64,000 nucleotides of DNA, from the NCBI GenBank assembly GCA_013376995.1, contig JACAAZ010000009.1, positions 62,001 through 126,000 on the forward strand. Direction: 5' to 3'. The stretch's first letter is position 1. Each line of letters starts with the position of its first letter. The translations under genes were made by a program, and so were the position numbers. Of the stretch, positions 1-9,675 are shown piece by piece. Below the pieces are notes generated by a model, which saw only the letters and a list, made by a program, of their open reading frames with translations, had not been told where the DNA came from and did not search any database. Source of the DNA: Bacteroidota bacterium. Lineage in GTDB: Bacteria; Bacteroidota; Bacteroidia; Bacteroidales; UBA4417.

Positions 1-105
1 ACTAAAGCTGACGAAAATACAACTCAGCTTTCAAAGAGATTTTTTTTGAAAATAGCATCAGAACCGGATGAAATTCCGGGCACAACATTTATAACAACAG
101 GAATA

Positions 106-813
106 TTATACTGCCAGTGAAAGAGCAAGTTCGCTCATCTGGGTGAAATTCAACTGTCTTTCCTCAGCCGGTACATGCTCCCCGGTGATAAGATGATCAC
201 TGACAGTTAAAAGCGCTAGTGCTTCTACTCCAAACCTTGCAGCCAGGAGGTACAAACCGGCTGATTCCATCTCAACTGCAAGTGTGGAATGCCTGCGCCA
301 TACTGCATAGCTGTCACCATTCACAGTTTCATGGTAAAATAAATCAGAGGAAAGGATATTCCCAACTTTCAAGTCCAGGCCGCGATTCTTTGCATTTTCA
401 GCTGCTTTCTGAGCGAGACGGAAACTAGCAGTTGGTGCAAAAGTCATCCCTGAGAATGTTTTGGAAACAATTGCGGAATCTGTGGATGCAGAAATACCCA
501 TCACCAGGTCCCTGACCTTAATTTCTTCAATAAGTCCCCCACAAGTACCAACGCGAATAAGCGTTTTAACTCCATAATCAACAATCAGCTCATTAACATA
601 GATCATATGGGACGGAAGCCCCATTCCGGTACCCTGCACCGACACTCTACGTCCTTGATAATAACCGGTAAACCCCAGCATTCCCCTTACATTATTGTAG
701 CAGACTGCGTTTTCAAGAAGGTTTTCTGCAATATGCTTTGCTCTGAGGGGATCCCCGGGAAGTAGCACGAAATCAGCTATTTCACCAGGTTTTGCTTCAA
801 GATGTATGCTCAT
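106..813 (-). CDS. deoD: Purine nucleoside phosphorylase, DeoD type
   Basis: 235-residue cytosolic enzyme that phosphorolyses purine (deoxy)nucleosides to free base and (deoxy)ribose-1-phosphate in purine salvage. The N-terminal phosphate-binding segment [10 protein letters not shown] is followed by [11 protein letters not shown], the phosphate-binding RVGTCGG, VEMESAG (nucleoside ribose contact) and VSDHLITGE with the catalytic Asp; length and order match the hexameric DeoD family. The ATG at 813 ([10 protein letters not shown]) was chosen over an in-frame upstream extension because the family starts here and a TATATTTG -7 box lies 20 nt upstream. It follows purL on the same strand after a 64-nt gap, so purine synthesis and salvage genes are adjacent. 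Function is known from the family; substrate range is inferred. Confidence 0.9.
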   Translation of the reverse strand: MSIHLEAKPGEIADFVLLPGDPLRAKHIAENLLENAVCYNNVRGMLGFTGYYQGRRVSVQGTGMGLPSHMIYVNELIVDYGVKTLIRVGTCGGLIEEIKVRDLVMGISASTDSAIVSKTFSGMTFAPTASFRLAQKAAENAKNRGLDLKVGNILSSDLFYHETVNGDSYAVWRRHSTLAVEMESAGLYLLAARFGVEALALLTVSDHLITGEHVPAEERQLNFTQMSELALSLAV

Positions 814-833
814 TTGTATTTTGAATAAGGGCG

Positions 834-841
834 CAAATATA
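834..841 (-). promoter_or_regulatory. Putative -7 box of deoD
   Basis: The minus strand reads TATATTTG, matching the Bacteroidota TAnnTTTG -7 consensus, about 20 nt before the deoD ATG. A CTTTG (860-864) lies 18 nt further upstream, at the spacing expected of a -33 element. It implies deoD can be transcribed independently of purL. Confidence 0.55.
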
Positions 842-877
842 CGCACATTCCAAGATTTACAAAGGAAGTGATCATAT

Positions 878-3800
878 TTACATTTTCTCCCAAATCCACT
901 CCCTGGCATTCACAAATGCTTCAATCCAGGGTGTAACCTGATCCGACTTTCTGACTGACGGGTAATAAGCCCATTGCCAGGGATATATCGATCTCTCAAG
1001 GTGGGGCATCATGACCAGATGACGGCCATCATCCGATACAAGGCTGGCTGCATCATACATGGATCCGTTCGGATTGCCGGGGAATCCCGAAAAGGAATAT
1101 TTAGCCGGAATCTGGTAGTCCTTTTCATCTTTTGGGAATTCAAATTTCCCTTCTCCATGGGCCACCCAAATACCCAGCCTTGTTCCCGCAAGGGTCTTCA
1201 AGAGTACTGAATTGTTTTCTACAATATCAACAGTTAAAAATGAGGATTCATACTTATGGGTATCGTTATGCAGCATTCTAGGTTTAACATCATGTCCGGC
1301 ATTCAGCAATCCAAGCTCTATCATGAGTTGGCAACCATTGCATACGCCCAGCGATAAAGTGTCTTCTCTTGCATAAAAGGCATCGAGTGACTGTTTAGCT
1401 TTTTGATTGTAGATGAAAGCACCGGCCCAACCTTTGGCTGAACCCAAAACATCGGAATTGGAAAACCCGCCTACAAATACTATAAAATTTATATCCTCCA
1501 GGGTTTCACGACCTGTGACAAGGTCAGTCATGTGCACATCCTTTACATCAAAACCTGCAAGATGCAATGCCCAGGCCATCTCCCGATCGCCATTCGATCC
1601 TTTTTCGCGGATAATTGCTGCCTTGATTCCAGATTTTAATTTCCTGGAAGGATTGATGCCATATTGCTGAATGTTCCCGGCAAATCCTTCCTTGAATGCA
1701 AATGACCTTTCCTGCAGTTTGTAATTTGCAAAGCGTTCAGCTGCCTTTTGTTCACCGGATTGCCTGCGGTCAAGCAGCCAGGATGAACGGAACCAGTCAT
1801 CACGAAGTTCATCTATACTGAAGGTGTATTCAGTCCCTCCATCAAAAACAAAGAGTGATCTCTGCAGTATTGGCTTCCCTAGTTTATAAAATTCGATCCC
1901 AAGTTCATGAAGGAAAATGCTAACGAAATCAACATCATTTACCTGTACTACAACAGCAGGATTTTCAGCAAAAAGCTTATGAATAAGATCCTTACCTTTC
2001 AATACTGAAAGGTCGACTGAAATGCCAATTCCCGGTTGCGAAAAACACATTTCGAGCAAAGCCGTCACGAGCCCACCGGAAGAAATATCATGTCCCGCCA
2101 GGATCATTCCTTTGCTGATCAATGCCTGCAGAGCGTTGAAAGCATTCCTGAAATATACAGGATCAGCGGCATCAGGTACTTCTGTCCCAAGGAAATTAAG
2201 GGATTGGGCAAAACTGCTGCCTCCCAGTTTGAGTTCCGAACGGGAAAAGTCAATGTAAAGTAAGGATGATGTAAATTCAGGCTTAAGAACAGGAGAAACA
2301 CAGGCCTTGATATCACTGACTTCACCAACCGCGGTAATGATAACAGTGCCTGGAGCGAGGACAGTTTCGCCATCAGGGTATTTCTGGGTCATCGACAGCG
2401 AATCTTTCCCGGTAGGAATATTGACCCCCAACCCAATGGCAAAGCTACTTGCAGCTTCAACAGCCTTGTAAAGGCGTGCATCTTCCCCTGGATTTTTGCA
2501 GGGCCACATCCAGTTAGCAGAGAGTGACACAGCATCCAGGCCACCAGTTAATGGTGCCCAGACAATATTGGTTAGGGATTCAGCAATAGCAAGCCTCGAA
2601 CCTTTTTCAACATCCACCAGACCACTAACCGGAGCATGGCCCAGCGAGGTTGCTATTCCTTTTTCCCCCTGGAAATCCAGGGCAACCACAGCTGCATTAT
2701 TCAGCGGAAGCTGTAATGGCCCGGCACATTGCTGCAAGGCTATACGGCCGGTTACAGAACGGTCAACTTTGTTCGTCAGCCAATCCTTGCAGGCAACTGC
2801 CTCCAACTGAAGCACACGGCTTATATATTCGCTGAGCTTTTCAGCCTGGTAAGTAATCCCGGAATAGTTATTCCCGATACTGACATCTTTGATAATCGTT
2901 TTTGGAGGCTTGCCAAAAAGATGTTCAAGTTTCAGATCGAGAGGCTTAACAGCAGTTTCAGGATCAGAAAAAGTAAACTGCATATCCCCGGTAATTTCAC
3001 CAACTTCATAATAGGGAGCTCTTTCTCTTTCGGCCACTTTACGCATCTTTTCAGAATCCTCCGGATGCAAAACCAAACCCATCCTCTCCTGCGATTCATT
3101 TCCTATGATTTCTCGATCTGACAAAGTAGGATCTCCAACGGGAAGTTTCGCAATGTTAATGTAACCACCCTGCTCTTCAACCAGTTCTGAAAGTGAGTTC
3201 AAGTGCCCACCAGCTCCATGGTCATGCACGGAAATAATGGGATTGATGTCGCTCTCTGACATTGAACGGATGGCATTGTAAACTCTTTTTTGCATTTCAG
3301 GGTTTGAACGCTGCACTGCATTAAGTTCTATTCCGCTGTGATACTCGCCGGTTGCTACGGATGACACTGCTCCTCCTCCCATTCCAATCCTGTAATTGTC
3401 ACCTCCCATTACAACGATCTTGTCACCTGGCCGGGGATGGCCTTTCAGGCAATCATCCTTTTTGGCATAACCGATTCCGCCGGCGAGCATGATGACTTTG
3501 TCAAAACCGAATCTCTTACGATCCTCAAAATGTTCAAAAGTGAGCACAGAACCACAAATTACAGGTTGTCCGAACTTGTTACCGAAATCGCTGGCACCAT
3601 TCGAAGCTTTTATTAGAATTTCTTCTGGTGTCTGGTAAAGCCAGGGCCTTGCGGGCGTTGCCTGCTCCCATGCCCTGTCACTTTCGGTTCGGGGGTAGGA
3701 AGTCATGTAAACAGCAGTTCCGGCAATGGGTATTGAGCCTTTACCACCGGCCATGCGATCACGGATTTCACCACCGCTTCCGGTTGCAGCACCATTGAAT

Positions 3801-4567
3801 GGTTCTACAGTAGTGGGGAAATTGTGGGTTTCGGCTTTTAAAGAGATAACGGTATCAACTGCCTTGATTCCGAAATAATCAGGAATTTCCTTTTTATCCG
3901 GGGCAAACTGTTCAGCCTGAGGGCCCTCAATAAAGGCAACGTTGTCGCTGTATGCTGATACGATATGGCCCGGGTGCATTTTAGAGGTCTTGCGTATCAT
4001 CTGGAAAAGGCTTTCCGTCATTTCTGCACCATCAATGATGAATGTGCCGTTGAAGATTTTATGTCGGCAATGTTCAGAATTCACCTGGGAGAAACCAAAT
4101 ACCTCACTATCGGTGAGGCTTCGGCCAAGTTTGGAACTTACTTCCTGCAAATAAGCTACTTCGTCAGGGCTCAAGGCCAGGCCTTCTGCTTTGTTGTAAG
4201 CTGAAATATCGTCAATGAGTTTAACGGGTTCGGGCTTAATAAGGATGGTAAAGATATCCTGGTCCAGCCCGGTATAAAGGCGGGTAAGCATAGGATCATG
4301 AACTGCAGAAGCATCAGGTACAGGGATGAATTCTTCAATCCTAAGGATTCCGCTGATTCCCATGTTCTGTGTAATTTCAACGGCATTGGTGCTCCAGGGG
4401 CTGATCATTTCCTTCCGGGGCCCAATAAAAAACCCGGCTATGGTTTTGTCGTCCAGGAGCCGGGCGTTGCCAAACAGCCATTCCAGTTTTAGTATATCTG
4501 AGGCTGCGGGATCAGCGGAATAATGCACCGCATAAAGGTTCCCGGGGTTTCTGAAGAAGAGTATCAT
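878..4567 (-). CDS. purL: Phosphoribosylformylglycinamidine synthase, single-chain PurL
   Basis: 1229-residue enzyme converting FGAR, ATP and glutamine to FGAM in de novo purine synthesis. It is the large form: an N-terminal PurS-like domain, two AIR-synthase-like ATPase halves and a C-terminal class I glutaminase in one chain. Visible motifs are [40 protein letters not shown], the second-half HDISSGGL, and the glutaminase nucleophile in GVCNGCQ (Cys1076) with the later MMPHLERS supplying His and Glu. The ATG at 4567 (MILFFRNPG) is preferred to an upstream TTG because the family begins here and a TATCTTTG box lies 20 nt upstream. Full length, no frameshift seen. deoD follows on the same strand. 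Confidence 0.95.
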   Translation of the reverse strand: MILFFRNPGNLYAVHYSADPAASDILKLEWLFGNARLLDDKTIAGFFIGPRKEMISPWSTNAVEITQNMGISGILRIEEFIPVPDASAVHDPMLTRLYTGLDQDIFTILIKPEPVKLIDDISAYNKAEGLALSPDEVAYLQEVSSKLGRSLTDSEVFGFSQVNSEHCRHKIFNGTFIIDGAEMTESLFQMIRKTSKMHPGHIVSAYSDNVAFIEGPQAEQFAPDKKEIPDYFGIKAVDTVISLKAETHNFPTTVEPFNGAATGSGGEIRDRMAGGKGSIPIAGTAVYMTSYPRTESDRAWEQATPARPWLYQTPEEILIKASNGASDFGNKFGQPVICGSVLTFEHFEDRKRFGFDKVIMLAGGIGYAKKDDCLKGHPRPGDKIVVMGGDNYRIGMGGGAVSSVATGEYHSGIELNAVQRSNPEMQKRVYNAIRSMSESDINPIISVHDHGAGGHLNSLSELVEEQGGYINIAKLPVGDPTLSDREIIGNESQERMGLVLHPEDSEKMRKVAERERAPYYEVGEITGDMQFTFSDPETAVKPLDLKLEHLFGKPPKTIIKDVSIGNNYSGITYQAEKLSEYISRVLQLEAVACKDWLTNKVDRSVTGRIALQQCAGPLQLPLNNAAVVALDFQGEKGIATSLGHAPVSGLVDVEKGSRLAIAESLTNIVWAPLTGGLDAVSLSANWMWPCKNPGEDARLYKAVEAASSFAIGLGVNIPTGKDSLSMTQKYPDGETVLAPGTVIITAVGEVSDIKACVSPVLKPEFTSSLLYIDFSRSELKLGGSSFAQSLNFLGTEVPDAADPVYFRNAFNALQALISKGMILAGHDISSGGLVTALLEMCFSQPGIGISVDLSVLKGKDLIHKLFAENPAVVVQVNDVDFVSIFLHELGIEFYKLGKPILQRSLFVFDGGTEYTFSIDELRDDWFRSSWLLDRRQSGEQKAAERFANYKLQERSFAFKEGFAGNIQQYGINPSRKLKSGIKAAIIREKGSNGDREMAWALHLAGFDVKDVHMTDLVTGRETLEDINFIVFVGGFSNSDVLGSAKGWAGAFIYNQKAKQSLDAFYAREDTLSLGVCNGCQLMIELGLLNAGHDVKPRMLHNDTHKYESSFLTVDIVENNSVLLKTLAGTRLGIWVAHGEGKFEFPKDEKDYQIPAKYSFSGFPGNPNGSMYDAASLVSDDGRHLVMMPHLERSIYPWQWAYYPSVRKSDQVTPWIEAFVNAREWIWEKM

Positions 4568-4586
4568 GGGATCGGATTTCAAGGTG

Positions 4587-4594
4587 CAAAGATA
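4587..4594 (-). promoter_or_regulatory. Putative -7 box of purL
   Basis: The minus strand reads TATCTTTG, a full TAnnTTTG match, 20 nt before the purL ATG. No clear -33 element was seen at the usual spacing. No purine riboswitch fold was recognised in the short leader. Confidence 0.5.
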
Positions 4595-4690
4595 AGAATT
4601 CTGAAAATGGATAGTTGAGTAAAGTAAATTCTTACTTTTATAATTGAAAATTTAGTTATCAGTATATATGAATAAGAACTATCATTTATT

Positions 4691-4899
4691 ATCAGTTAAA
4701 TCTGCGAAATCTGCGTCAAAAAAATTAACGACGCAGATTCTCACTGAAAAGCACTGATTGTTTTATGAAGAATTCTTATCAGTCCGTCAGCTGACGGATC
4801 TGCGCAATCAACGTCTAAAAAAGACGCAGATCTGCACTTAAATGCGCTGATTGATTTATTGAGAAATTGTTAATCAGTTAAATCTGCGAAATCTGCGTC
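4691..4899. repeat. ATCTGCG-family repeat cluster upstream of the GxxExxY gene
   Basis: An identical 27-nt unit (begins ATCAGTTAAATCTGCG, ends ATCTGCGTC) occurs at 4691-4717 and 4873-4899. Inverted GACGCAGAT copies occur at 4730-4738 and 4823-4831. A third direct copy at 4778-4804 reads ATCAGT, then a 14-bp palindrome CCGTCAGCTGACGG (4784-4797), then ATCTGCG. The rest of the gap between purL and the next gene is AT-rich, with no gene seen. Function unknown; REP-like or a degenerate mobile palindrome. Confidence 0.75.
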
Positions 4900-4944
4900 T
4901 AAAAAAGGGACTATTGATATTATTCATTTTAATTTTTGTTTTTT

Positions 4945-5358
4945 ATGGTTAATACTTATTTGCATTCTGAATTAACAGGTTTGATCCTGAAAGCATTCTA
5001 TAAAGTATACAACACTCTTGGATATGGCTTCCTGGAGAAGGTTTATCAAAATTCAATGCTATTTGAATTAGAATCGATGGGAATTTCTTGTAGTGATGAG
5101 TTACCCATCAAGGCATACTATGAAGAAAAATTAGTAGGCACCTATTGCGCTGACATACTTGTGGATGGTCTTGTCATTGTGGAGTTGAAAGCCATTGAGA
5201 AGATAGCTCCTGAACATGAGGCTCAACTGGTTAATTATTTGAAAGCCACACAAATTGAGGTCGGCCTTTTATTGAACTTCGGGCCAAAACCACAGCATGT
5301 CAGAAGAGTGTTAACCAGTGAATATTTACGGAAGATTAAGGCTGCAGAAACACGCTGA
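4945..5358 (+). CDS. GxxExxY family protein (PD-(D/E)xK-like)
   Basis: 137-residue small protein. The naming motif is visible as GFLEKVY around residues 28-34, and a later D..(x)n..ELK pattern (CADILVDG, VIVELKA) resembles a PD-(D/E)xK nuclease core, which is how the family is classified (PDDEXK_3-like). No biochemical function is established for the family as far as I know. The ATG at 4945 is preferred to a TTG nine bases upstream. The gene sits alone, just after a cluster of ATCTGCG repeats and before a helicase with its own promoter. A role in nucleic-acid processing, perhaps of those repeats, is only inferred from this placement. Confidence 0.85.
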   Translation: MVNTYLHSELTGLILKAFYKVYNTLGYGFLEKVYQNSMLFELESMGISCSDELPIKAYYEEKLVGTYCADILVDGLVIVELKAIEKIAPEHEAQLVNYLKATQIEVGLLLNFGPKPQHVRRVLTSEYLRKIKAAETR

Positions 5359-5472
5359 TAATTCGGAATTGATCCTTCCAGTCCATTTGCCTGAATTCTA
5401 TCCAATTAAATAAAACTCATTGAAAATCAACCCATAAGTTACCTTTTCCCTGTTTTATCCGGGAATAAAGAG

Positions 5473-5480
5473 TACCTTTG
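5473..5480 (+). promoter_or_regulatory. Putative -7 box of the DEAD-box helicase gene
   Basis: TACCTTTG, a full TAnnTTTG match, ends 18 nt before the ATG at 5499, giving a very short leader. A cold-shock type long leader, common for DEAD helicases elsewhere, is therefore not seen. Confidence 0.5.
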
Positions 5481-5498
5481 CCGCACAAATAATAATGA

Positions 5499-7361
5499 AT
5501 GAAGAATTTTGATGAACTCGGCCTGCAGGAAAACCTGCTCAAAGCCGTGAAAGAACTGGGTTTCGAAAACCCAATGCCTGTCCAGGAAGCCCTAATCCCC
5601 CGAATCCTTAACAATGACACTGACCTCGTAGGCCTGGCTCAAACCGGCACCGGCAAGACTGCAGCGTTTGGATTGCCCCTGCTGCAGATGATCGACCCAA
5701 AATCCAAAACCACCCAGGCGATAATCCTGAGCCCCACCCGGGAGCTTTGTGTACAGATTGCCAATGACCTGCGAAGTTTTGCAAAATATATGCCCGATAT
5801 CCATGTAGTTGCCATCTATGGCGGCGCAGGATTTGAAGGACAGGTAAAGGAATTGAAAGCCGGAGCCCATATCATTGCAGCAACTCCCGGCCGTATGCTG
5901 GATATGATCATGCGTAAAAAAGCTGATTTGTCAGGTATTAAATGGCTCATCCTTGATGAAGCAGATGAAATGCTCAATATGGGATTTGAAGAAGAGGTAC
6001 GTGGAATTATTGAAAGTGCATCCACCGAAAGGCATACCTTCCTATTCTCGGCTACTATGCCAAAAGAAGTGGAACAGATCGCCCTCCAGTACATGCACAA
6101 GCCTGAAACCATCAGCGTAGGCCAACGTAACAAAGGTGCAGCAAATGTAAAGCACAACTATTATGTGGCTCATGCAAAGGACAGGTATAATATCCTGAAA
6201 CGAATTGCTGATTACCACCCGGAAATGTATGCCATTGTCTTTTGCCGCACTCGACAGGAGACCCAGGAAATATCTTCCTCACTCATCCGTGACGGGTATA
6301 ATGCAGATGCACTTCATGGTGATCTCTCCCAGGCACAGCGCGACCATGTAATGAACAAATTCCGCCAGCGCCACCTTTCCATCCTGGTTGCTACCGATGT
6401 AGCAGCACGTGGAATTGATGTTGATGACCTTACCCATGTAATCAATTACAACCTTCCTGATGAGCAGGATAGTTACATCCATAGAAGCGGTCGAACAGGC
6501 CGGGCAGGTAAATCCGGGACCTGTATATCCATTGTGAACCTGAAAGAAAAAAGCAGGATCAGGCAACTGGAAAAACAGGTTGGAAAAGAATTCAACCAGG
6601 CTAAGATCCCCAGCGGCACCCAGGTCTGTGAAAAGCAGCTCTATTACCTGATCGACAGGATGGAGAACGTAGTTGTGAACGAAGAAGAGATTATGCCATT
6701 CCTGCCGGTTATTTTTAAGAAACTTCAGTGGCTGAGCAGCGAAGAACTTATCAAGCGTTTTGTATCCGTTGAGTTCAACCGTTTCCTTGATTATTACAGG
6801 GAAGCTTCTGACCTGAATGTAGATGAAAGCAGGGAAAGAGACAGGAGTGAACGTTCATCCCGCGAAAACTTTACCTGGCTGTTCATGAGCATAGGCCGCA
6901 AGGATGGAGTACTTCCCCCGAAATTGCTAGGACTTATTAATGATTATACCCGCAAGCGCGATCTTCGAATCGGCAAAATTGATATAGGTGACACCTTTTC
7001 CTTTATCCAGGTGGATTCGGATTATGTACCTCAGTTCCTGAAAGCCTTTGAGGGCAAAACTATTAATGACAGGCCAATCCGCGTAGATGTTTCTGAGGAA
7101 CAGGACCGACAGGGAAGGCCATCATCAAGGGGCCGCTCTGAAGGAGGAAGAAGTGAAGGTGGCCGTGGAGAAAGAGGATATGGAAAAAGGGAAGGCCGCA
7201 GTTACGAAAGCCGTGGCGGTGACAGCCGTAGCAGTGACAGTCGTGGCGGATCCCGTCGTTTCGAAGACTCCAAACCCGGTGGAAAAAAGAAATTTGCACC
7301 TCCTCGTGAATCATCACGTGGCGATGAAAAGTCGAAGTTCGGGAAGAAGAAGAAATGGTAA
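5499..7361 (+). CDS. DEAD-box ATP-dependent RNA helicase with DbpA-like RNA-binding domain
   Basis: 620-residue cytosolic helicase, DeaD/CsdA-like, expected to remodel structured RNA in ribosome assembly or mRNA decay. A Q-motif region is followed by AQTGTGKT (about residue 48, ATP binding), PTRELCVQ, DEADEML (about 153, Walker B), FSATMP and HRSGRTGRAG (about 328). Residues 457-535 resemble the DbpA/CsdA RRM-like RNA-binding domain. The tail (about 540-620) is low-complexity Arg/Gly/Ser then Lys-rich, typical of Bacteroidota homologues. The start at 5499 is supported by the -7 box just upstream. It is convergent with trxB, with a 91-nt hairpin between them. Which paralogue (deaD, dbpA, rhlE) it is cannot be settled from sequence alone. 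Confidence 0.9.
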   Translation: MKNFDELGLQENLLKAVKELGFENPMPVQEALIPRILNNDTDLVGLAQTGTGKTAAFGLPLLQMIDPKSKTTQAIILSPTRELCVQIANDLRSFAKYMPDIHVVAIYGGAGFEGQVKELKAGAHIIAATPGRMLDMIMRKKADLSGIKWLILDEADEMLNMGFEEEVRGIIESASTERHTFLFSATMPKEVEQIALQYMHKPETISVGQRNKGAANVKHNYYVAHAKDRYNILKRIADYHPEMYAIVFCRTRQETQEISSSLIRDGYNADALHGDLSQAQRDHVMNKFRQRHLSILVATDVAARGIDVDDLTHVINYNLPDEQDSYIHRSGRTGRAGKSGTCISIVNLKEKSRIRQLEKQVGKEFNQAKIPSGTQVCEKQLYYLIDRMENVVVNEEEIMPFLPVIFKKLQWLSSEELIKRFVSVEFNRFLDYYREASDLNVDESRERDRSERSSRENFTWLFMSIGRKDGVLPPKLLGLINDYTRKRDLRIGKIDIGDTFSFIQVDSDYVPQFLKAFEGKTINDRPIRVDVSEEQDRQGRPSSRGRSEGGRSEGGRGERGYGKREGRSYESRGGDSRSSDSRGGSRRFEDSKPGGKKKFAPPRESSRGDEKSKFGKKKKW

Positions 7362-7383
7362 GTTTTGTCCTCAGAGTTTAGAA

Positions 7384-7474
7384 TGGAACGCGGATAACGC
7401 GGAAAACAAGCGCGGATTAAAACGGATTGATTTCCGTGTTAATCCGCGCTTTTATTCGCGTCATCCGCGTTCCA
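7384..7474. repeat. 91-nt near-perfect inverted repeat (GCGGAT family) between convergent genes
   Basis: Arms of about 41 nt begin TGGAACGCGGATAACGCG and end with its near-complement CATCCGCGTTCCA; inside lie GCGCGGATTAA and TTAATCCGCGC. It starts 22 nt after the helicase stop and ends 3 nt before the trxB stop. It has no adjacent T-run, so it looks more like a REP-type palindrome than a classical terminator, though it could stop or protect both transcripts. Confidence 0.8.
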
Positions 7475-7477
7475 ATT

Positions 7478-8419
7478 TTACTCCCTTATCGCTAACCATC
7501 GTTCGGCTTCGATAGCCGCCATACACCCTGTACCAGCTGCAGTAACAGCCTGCCGGTAAACATGATCCTGCACATCACCGGCTGCAAAAACTCCTTCAAT
7601 ATTAGTCCTTGTGCTGCCGGGTATCGTTTTGATATAACCTTGTTCGTCAAGTTCAACTTGTCCCTTGAATATTTCTGTATTAGGCTGGTGCCCAATGGCA
7701 ACAAAGAAACCCTGGATATCAATCTGCCTCAGGCCACCTGTTTTATTGTTCCCGATCATTGCGCCTGTAACCACTTTACCATCACCCACAATCTCTTTAG
7801 TGGAAGAATTCCATAATATCTCAATATTGGGGGCATTCAGAACCCTGTGCTGCATAGCCTTTGAAGCTCTCAGCTCATCCCTCCTGACAATCAGGTAAAC
7901 TTTCTTACACATTTTGGCAAGGTAGGAGGCCTCTTCACAGGCTGTATCCCCTCCCCCGACAACGGCAACATCCTGTCCGCGGAAAAAGAATCCGTCGCAG
8001 GTTGCACAGGCGCTGACGCCATTCCCATTATATCTCTTTTCAGATTCCAGGCCCAGCCATTTTGCTGTGGCTCCTGTGGCAATGATCACTGTTTCTGCAA
8101 ATATTTCCTTGCGGTCATCAGTAACAACCTTGAAAGGCTTCTTCGAGAAATCAACATTATCGATAATACCAAACCGGATATCAGAACCAAACCTTTCAGC
8201 CTGGTTTTTCAGATCTTCCATCATTTCAGGGCCGGTTATTCCTTTCGGATATCCAGGGAAATTATCAACTTCGGTAGTGGTGGTAAGCTGCCCACCCATT
8301 TGCAGACCTGTATATACAACAGGTTTAAGGTCAGCACGTGCAGCATAGATGGCGGCAGTATAACCGGCAGGACCGGAACCAATGATCAGGCATTCAAGAG
8401 GTTTGTTTTCAGCACTCAT
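7478..8419 (-). CDS. trxB: Thioredoxin-disulfide reductase
   Basis: 313-residue FAD/NADPH flavoenzyme that reduces thioredoxin in the cytosol. The N-terminal FAD-binding IIGSGPAGYTAAIYAAR, the redox-active CATC in the NADPH domain (about residues 136-139), the NADPH-binding VVGGGDTACEEA and the C-terminal FAD motif GVFAAGDVQD are all present; length is normal. The ATG at 8419 (MSAENKPLE) is preferred to an in-frame extension starting at 8473, whose extra residues are not family-like. A TATCTTTG box lies about 165 nt upstream on the minus strand. It faces the helicase gene tail to tail and shows no operon partner. Confidence 0.95.
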   Translation of the reverse strand: MSAENKPLECLIIGSGPAGYTAAIYAARADLKPVVYTGLQMGGQLTTTTEVDNFPGYPKGITGPEMMEDLKNQAERFGSDIRFGIIDNVDFSKKPFKVVTDDRKEIFAETVIIATGATAKWLGLESEKRYNGNGVSACATCDGFFFRGQDVAVVGGGDTACEEASYLAKMCKKVYLIVRRDELRASKAMQHRVLNAPNIEILWNSSTKEIVGDGKVVTGAMIGNNKTGGLRQIDIQGFFVAIGHQPNTEIFKGQVELDEQGYIKTIPGSTRTNIEGVFAAGDVQDHVYRQAVTAAGTGCMAAIEAERWLAIRE

Positions 8420-8988
8420 ATCTGGGATAATAGGATTAAAGAGTAAAAGTAAAGTTTTTCCCAAGCCTGACACATATTATACCAATCAGAAAAAGCAGAA
8501 ATTCCTCAACCTGGCGCCTGCCGTTTGCTGCCAAATTGACTGATGAATATCAATGTGTGAGAATCTCCCGATATTTTATTTTGCAAAGATAAACGCAGCA
8601 GGGAGAAGTGATAAAGCGATACGCGATTGATTTTGATTATAGAAACAACTAATTTCCATCTATGCGACAACCATATCCTGTTTGAAAATGTTTACTAATG
8701 TAGATGCTGCATTTCCCTCCTGGGAAAGTAAAATATACTTTTCTGGTGGTTTTGCTGGAAACTGCTGAAATAGAAATAATAACAGAGTTTATTCTGAAAA
8801 GTATTGAATTGTAAAGAAGACATGGCCCAGTTAGAGTGGATGTCATCTTTTCAATACTTGATATTTCAGAGTGGACTCATAATTCGAATTCTGGTTAATT
8901 ATGATTTATTGGCATACCATACTGCGGTATTAGCGTTATCATGTTTAGAACAGGAATCCAAACTGAATATTAACCTAAAACCATAGAA
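8420..8988. other. Intergenic region upstream of trxB
   Basis: AT-rich, with no convincing gene: open frames here are short and have no family features. It holds the presumed trxB promoter (8584-8591). Nothing else was recognised. Confidence 0.6.
8584..8591 (-). promoter_or_regulatory. Putative -7 box of trxB
   Basis: The minus strand reads TATCTTTG, a full consensus match, about 165 nt before the trxB ATG, implying a longish leader. No -33 match at standard spacing. Confidence 0.4.
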
Positions 8989-9132
8989 ATGAAACCCATA
9001 ATTGATGTCAAACCTACCAGCCAAAAGCTAAAAGAACTGCTTCAGAAACATGACAAGCAGAAAGCAGAACATGCTTTAATTCAATACAATCATTATGAAA
9101 GGACCCGGTGTATTCCCGGGATCAAGGCTTAA
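8989..9132 (+). CDS. Small hypothetical protein (47 aa)
   Basis: ATG at 8989 opens 47 codons to TAA at 9130-9132. The product is hydrophilic and Lys/Gln/His-rich (MKPIIDVKPTSQKLKELLQ), with a predicted amphipathic helix in the first half and a C-terminal TRCIPGIKA. It is preceded by an A-rich stretch (CCATAGAA), usual before starts in this phylum. Nothing in it identifies a function. It could be a real small protein or chance; the helix-like composition is the only argument for it. Confidence 0.35.
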   Translation: MKPIIDVKPTSQKLKELLQKHDKQKAEHALIQYNHYERTRCIPGIKA

Positions 9133-9321
9133 AGATTATAAATTTAGATTTTAGGAAGAATTCCGGAGTATTTACCATTATTACAGCAACCAGGTCCGGA
9201 AATCAGAAAAACATGAATACAATTAAATGGGCAACTACAATCTTTTCTTTCTAAAAAGTAAAGAATCAGTTACCCATATTGGAAATAAATGTTATCTTTA
9301 CCTTTTTGATTTACAGGGCAT

Positions 9322-9329
9322 TATATTTG
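9322..9329 (+). promoter_or_regulatory. Putative -7 box of the 55-aa gene
   Basis: TATATTTG, a full TAnnTTTG match, 18 nt before the ATG at 9348, which supports that small gene being real. Confidence 0.5.
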
Positions 9330-9347
9330 CCCATAAAGACAGGAACC

Positions 9348-9515
9348 ATGAGCGAAAAAAAGGCAGTTGTATTTGAATCCCCCAACCTTAGCAAGTTGCA
9401 GTCTGTAGTTATAGATAGCAAGACCACCATATATATAGCGTTGGATGCAGATCCGGTTGAGGCTAAAAACAGGTATCTCACCCGTATCAATCGTAAGGCA
9501 ATAACCCTTTCCTAA
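9348..9515 (+). CDS. Small hypothetical protein (55 aa)
   Basis: 55 residues beginning MSEKKAVVFESPNLSKLQ, with a beta-like stretch VVIDSKTTIYIAL and a basic C-terminal part (RYLTRINRKAITLS). The ATG at 9348 is chosen over an upstream in-frame ATG because a TATATTTG box sits 18 nt before it and falls inside the longer frame. No signal peptide or membrane segment. I do not recognise the family. It lies between another small frame and the Cys-rich membrane protein gene on the opposite strand, which gives no functional hint. Confidence 0.5.
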   Translation: MSEKKAVVFESPNLSKLQSVVIDSKTTIYIALDADPVEAKNRYLTRINRKAITLS

Positions 9516-9675
9516 AAGGAAAAGGATTCCTCACTGGCAGTAAATTCAAAACTGTTTATGCAGGGCCTTTAAAGGTTTCCTGCAATCAGACCTGTTCAAT
9601 TACAATCAAATGTTCAGGCAAAAGGAATCTTAAGAACCTGAATATGGTTCAGCATCACCCGTAACAGTTTGAAAA

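Noticed and set aside
878-4567. Antisense frames of 60-130 codons over purL
   Set aside because: All lie antisense to, or out of frame within, a complete, highly conserved gene and carry no features of their own.
7087-7515. Plus-strand 142-codon frame overlapping the helicase tail
   Set aside because: It lies out of frame within the Arg/Gly-rich tail of the helicase, then runs through the GCGGAT hairpin into trxB. The Val/Ala/Lys periodicity is a shadow of the repeat-rich tail.
8649-8986. Short frames on both strands upstream of the 47-aa frame
   Set aside because: Overlapping, AT-rich, no recognisable features and no support from promoter or start context.
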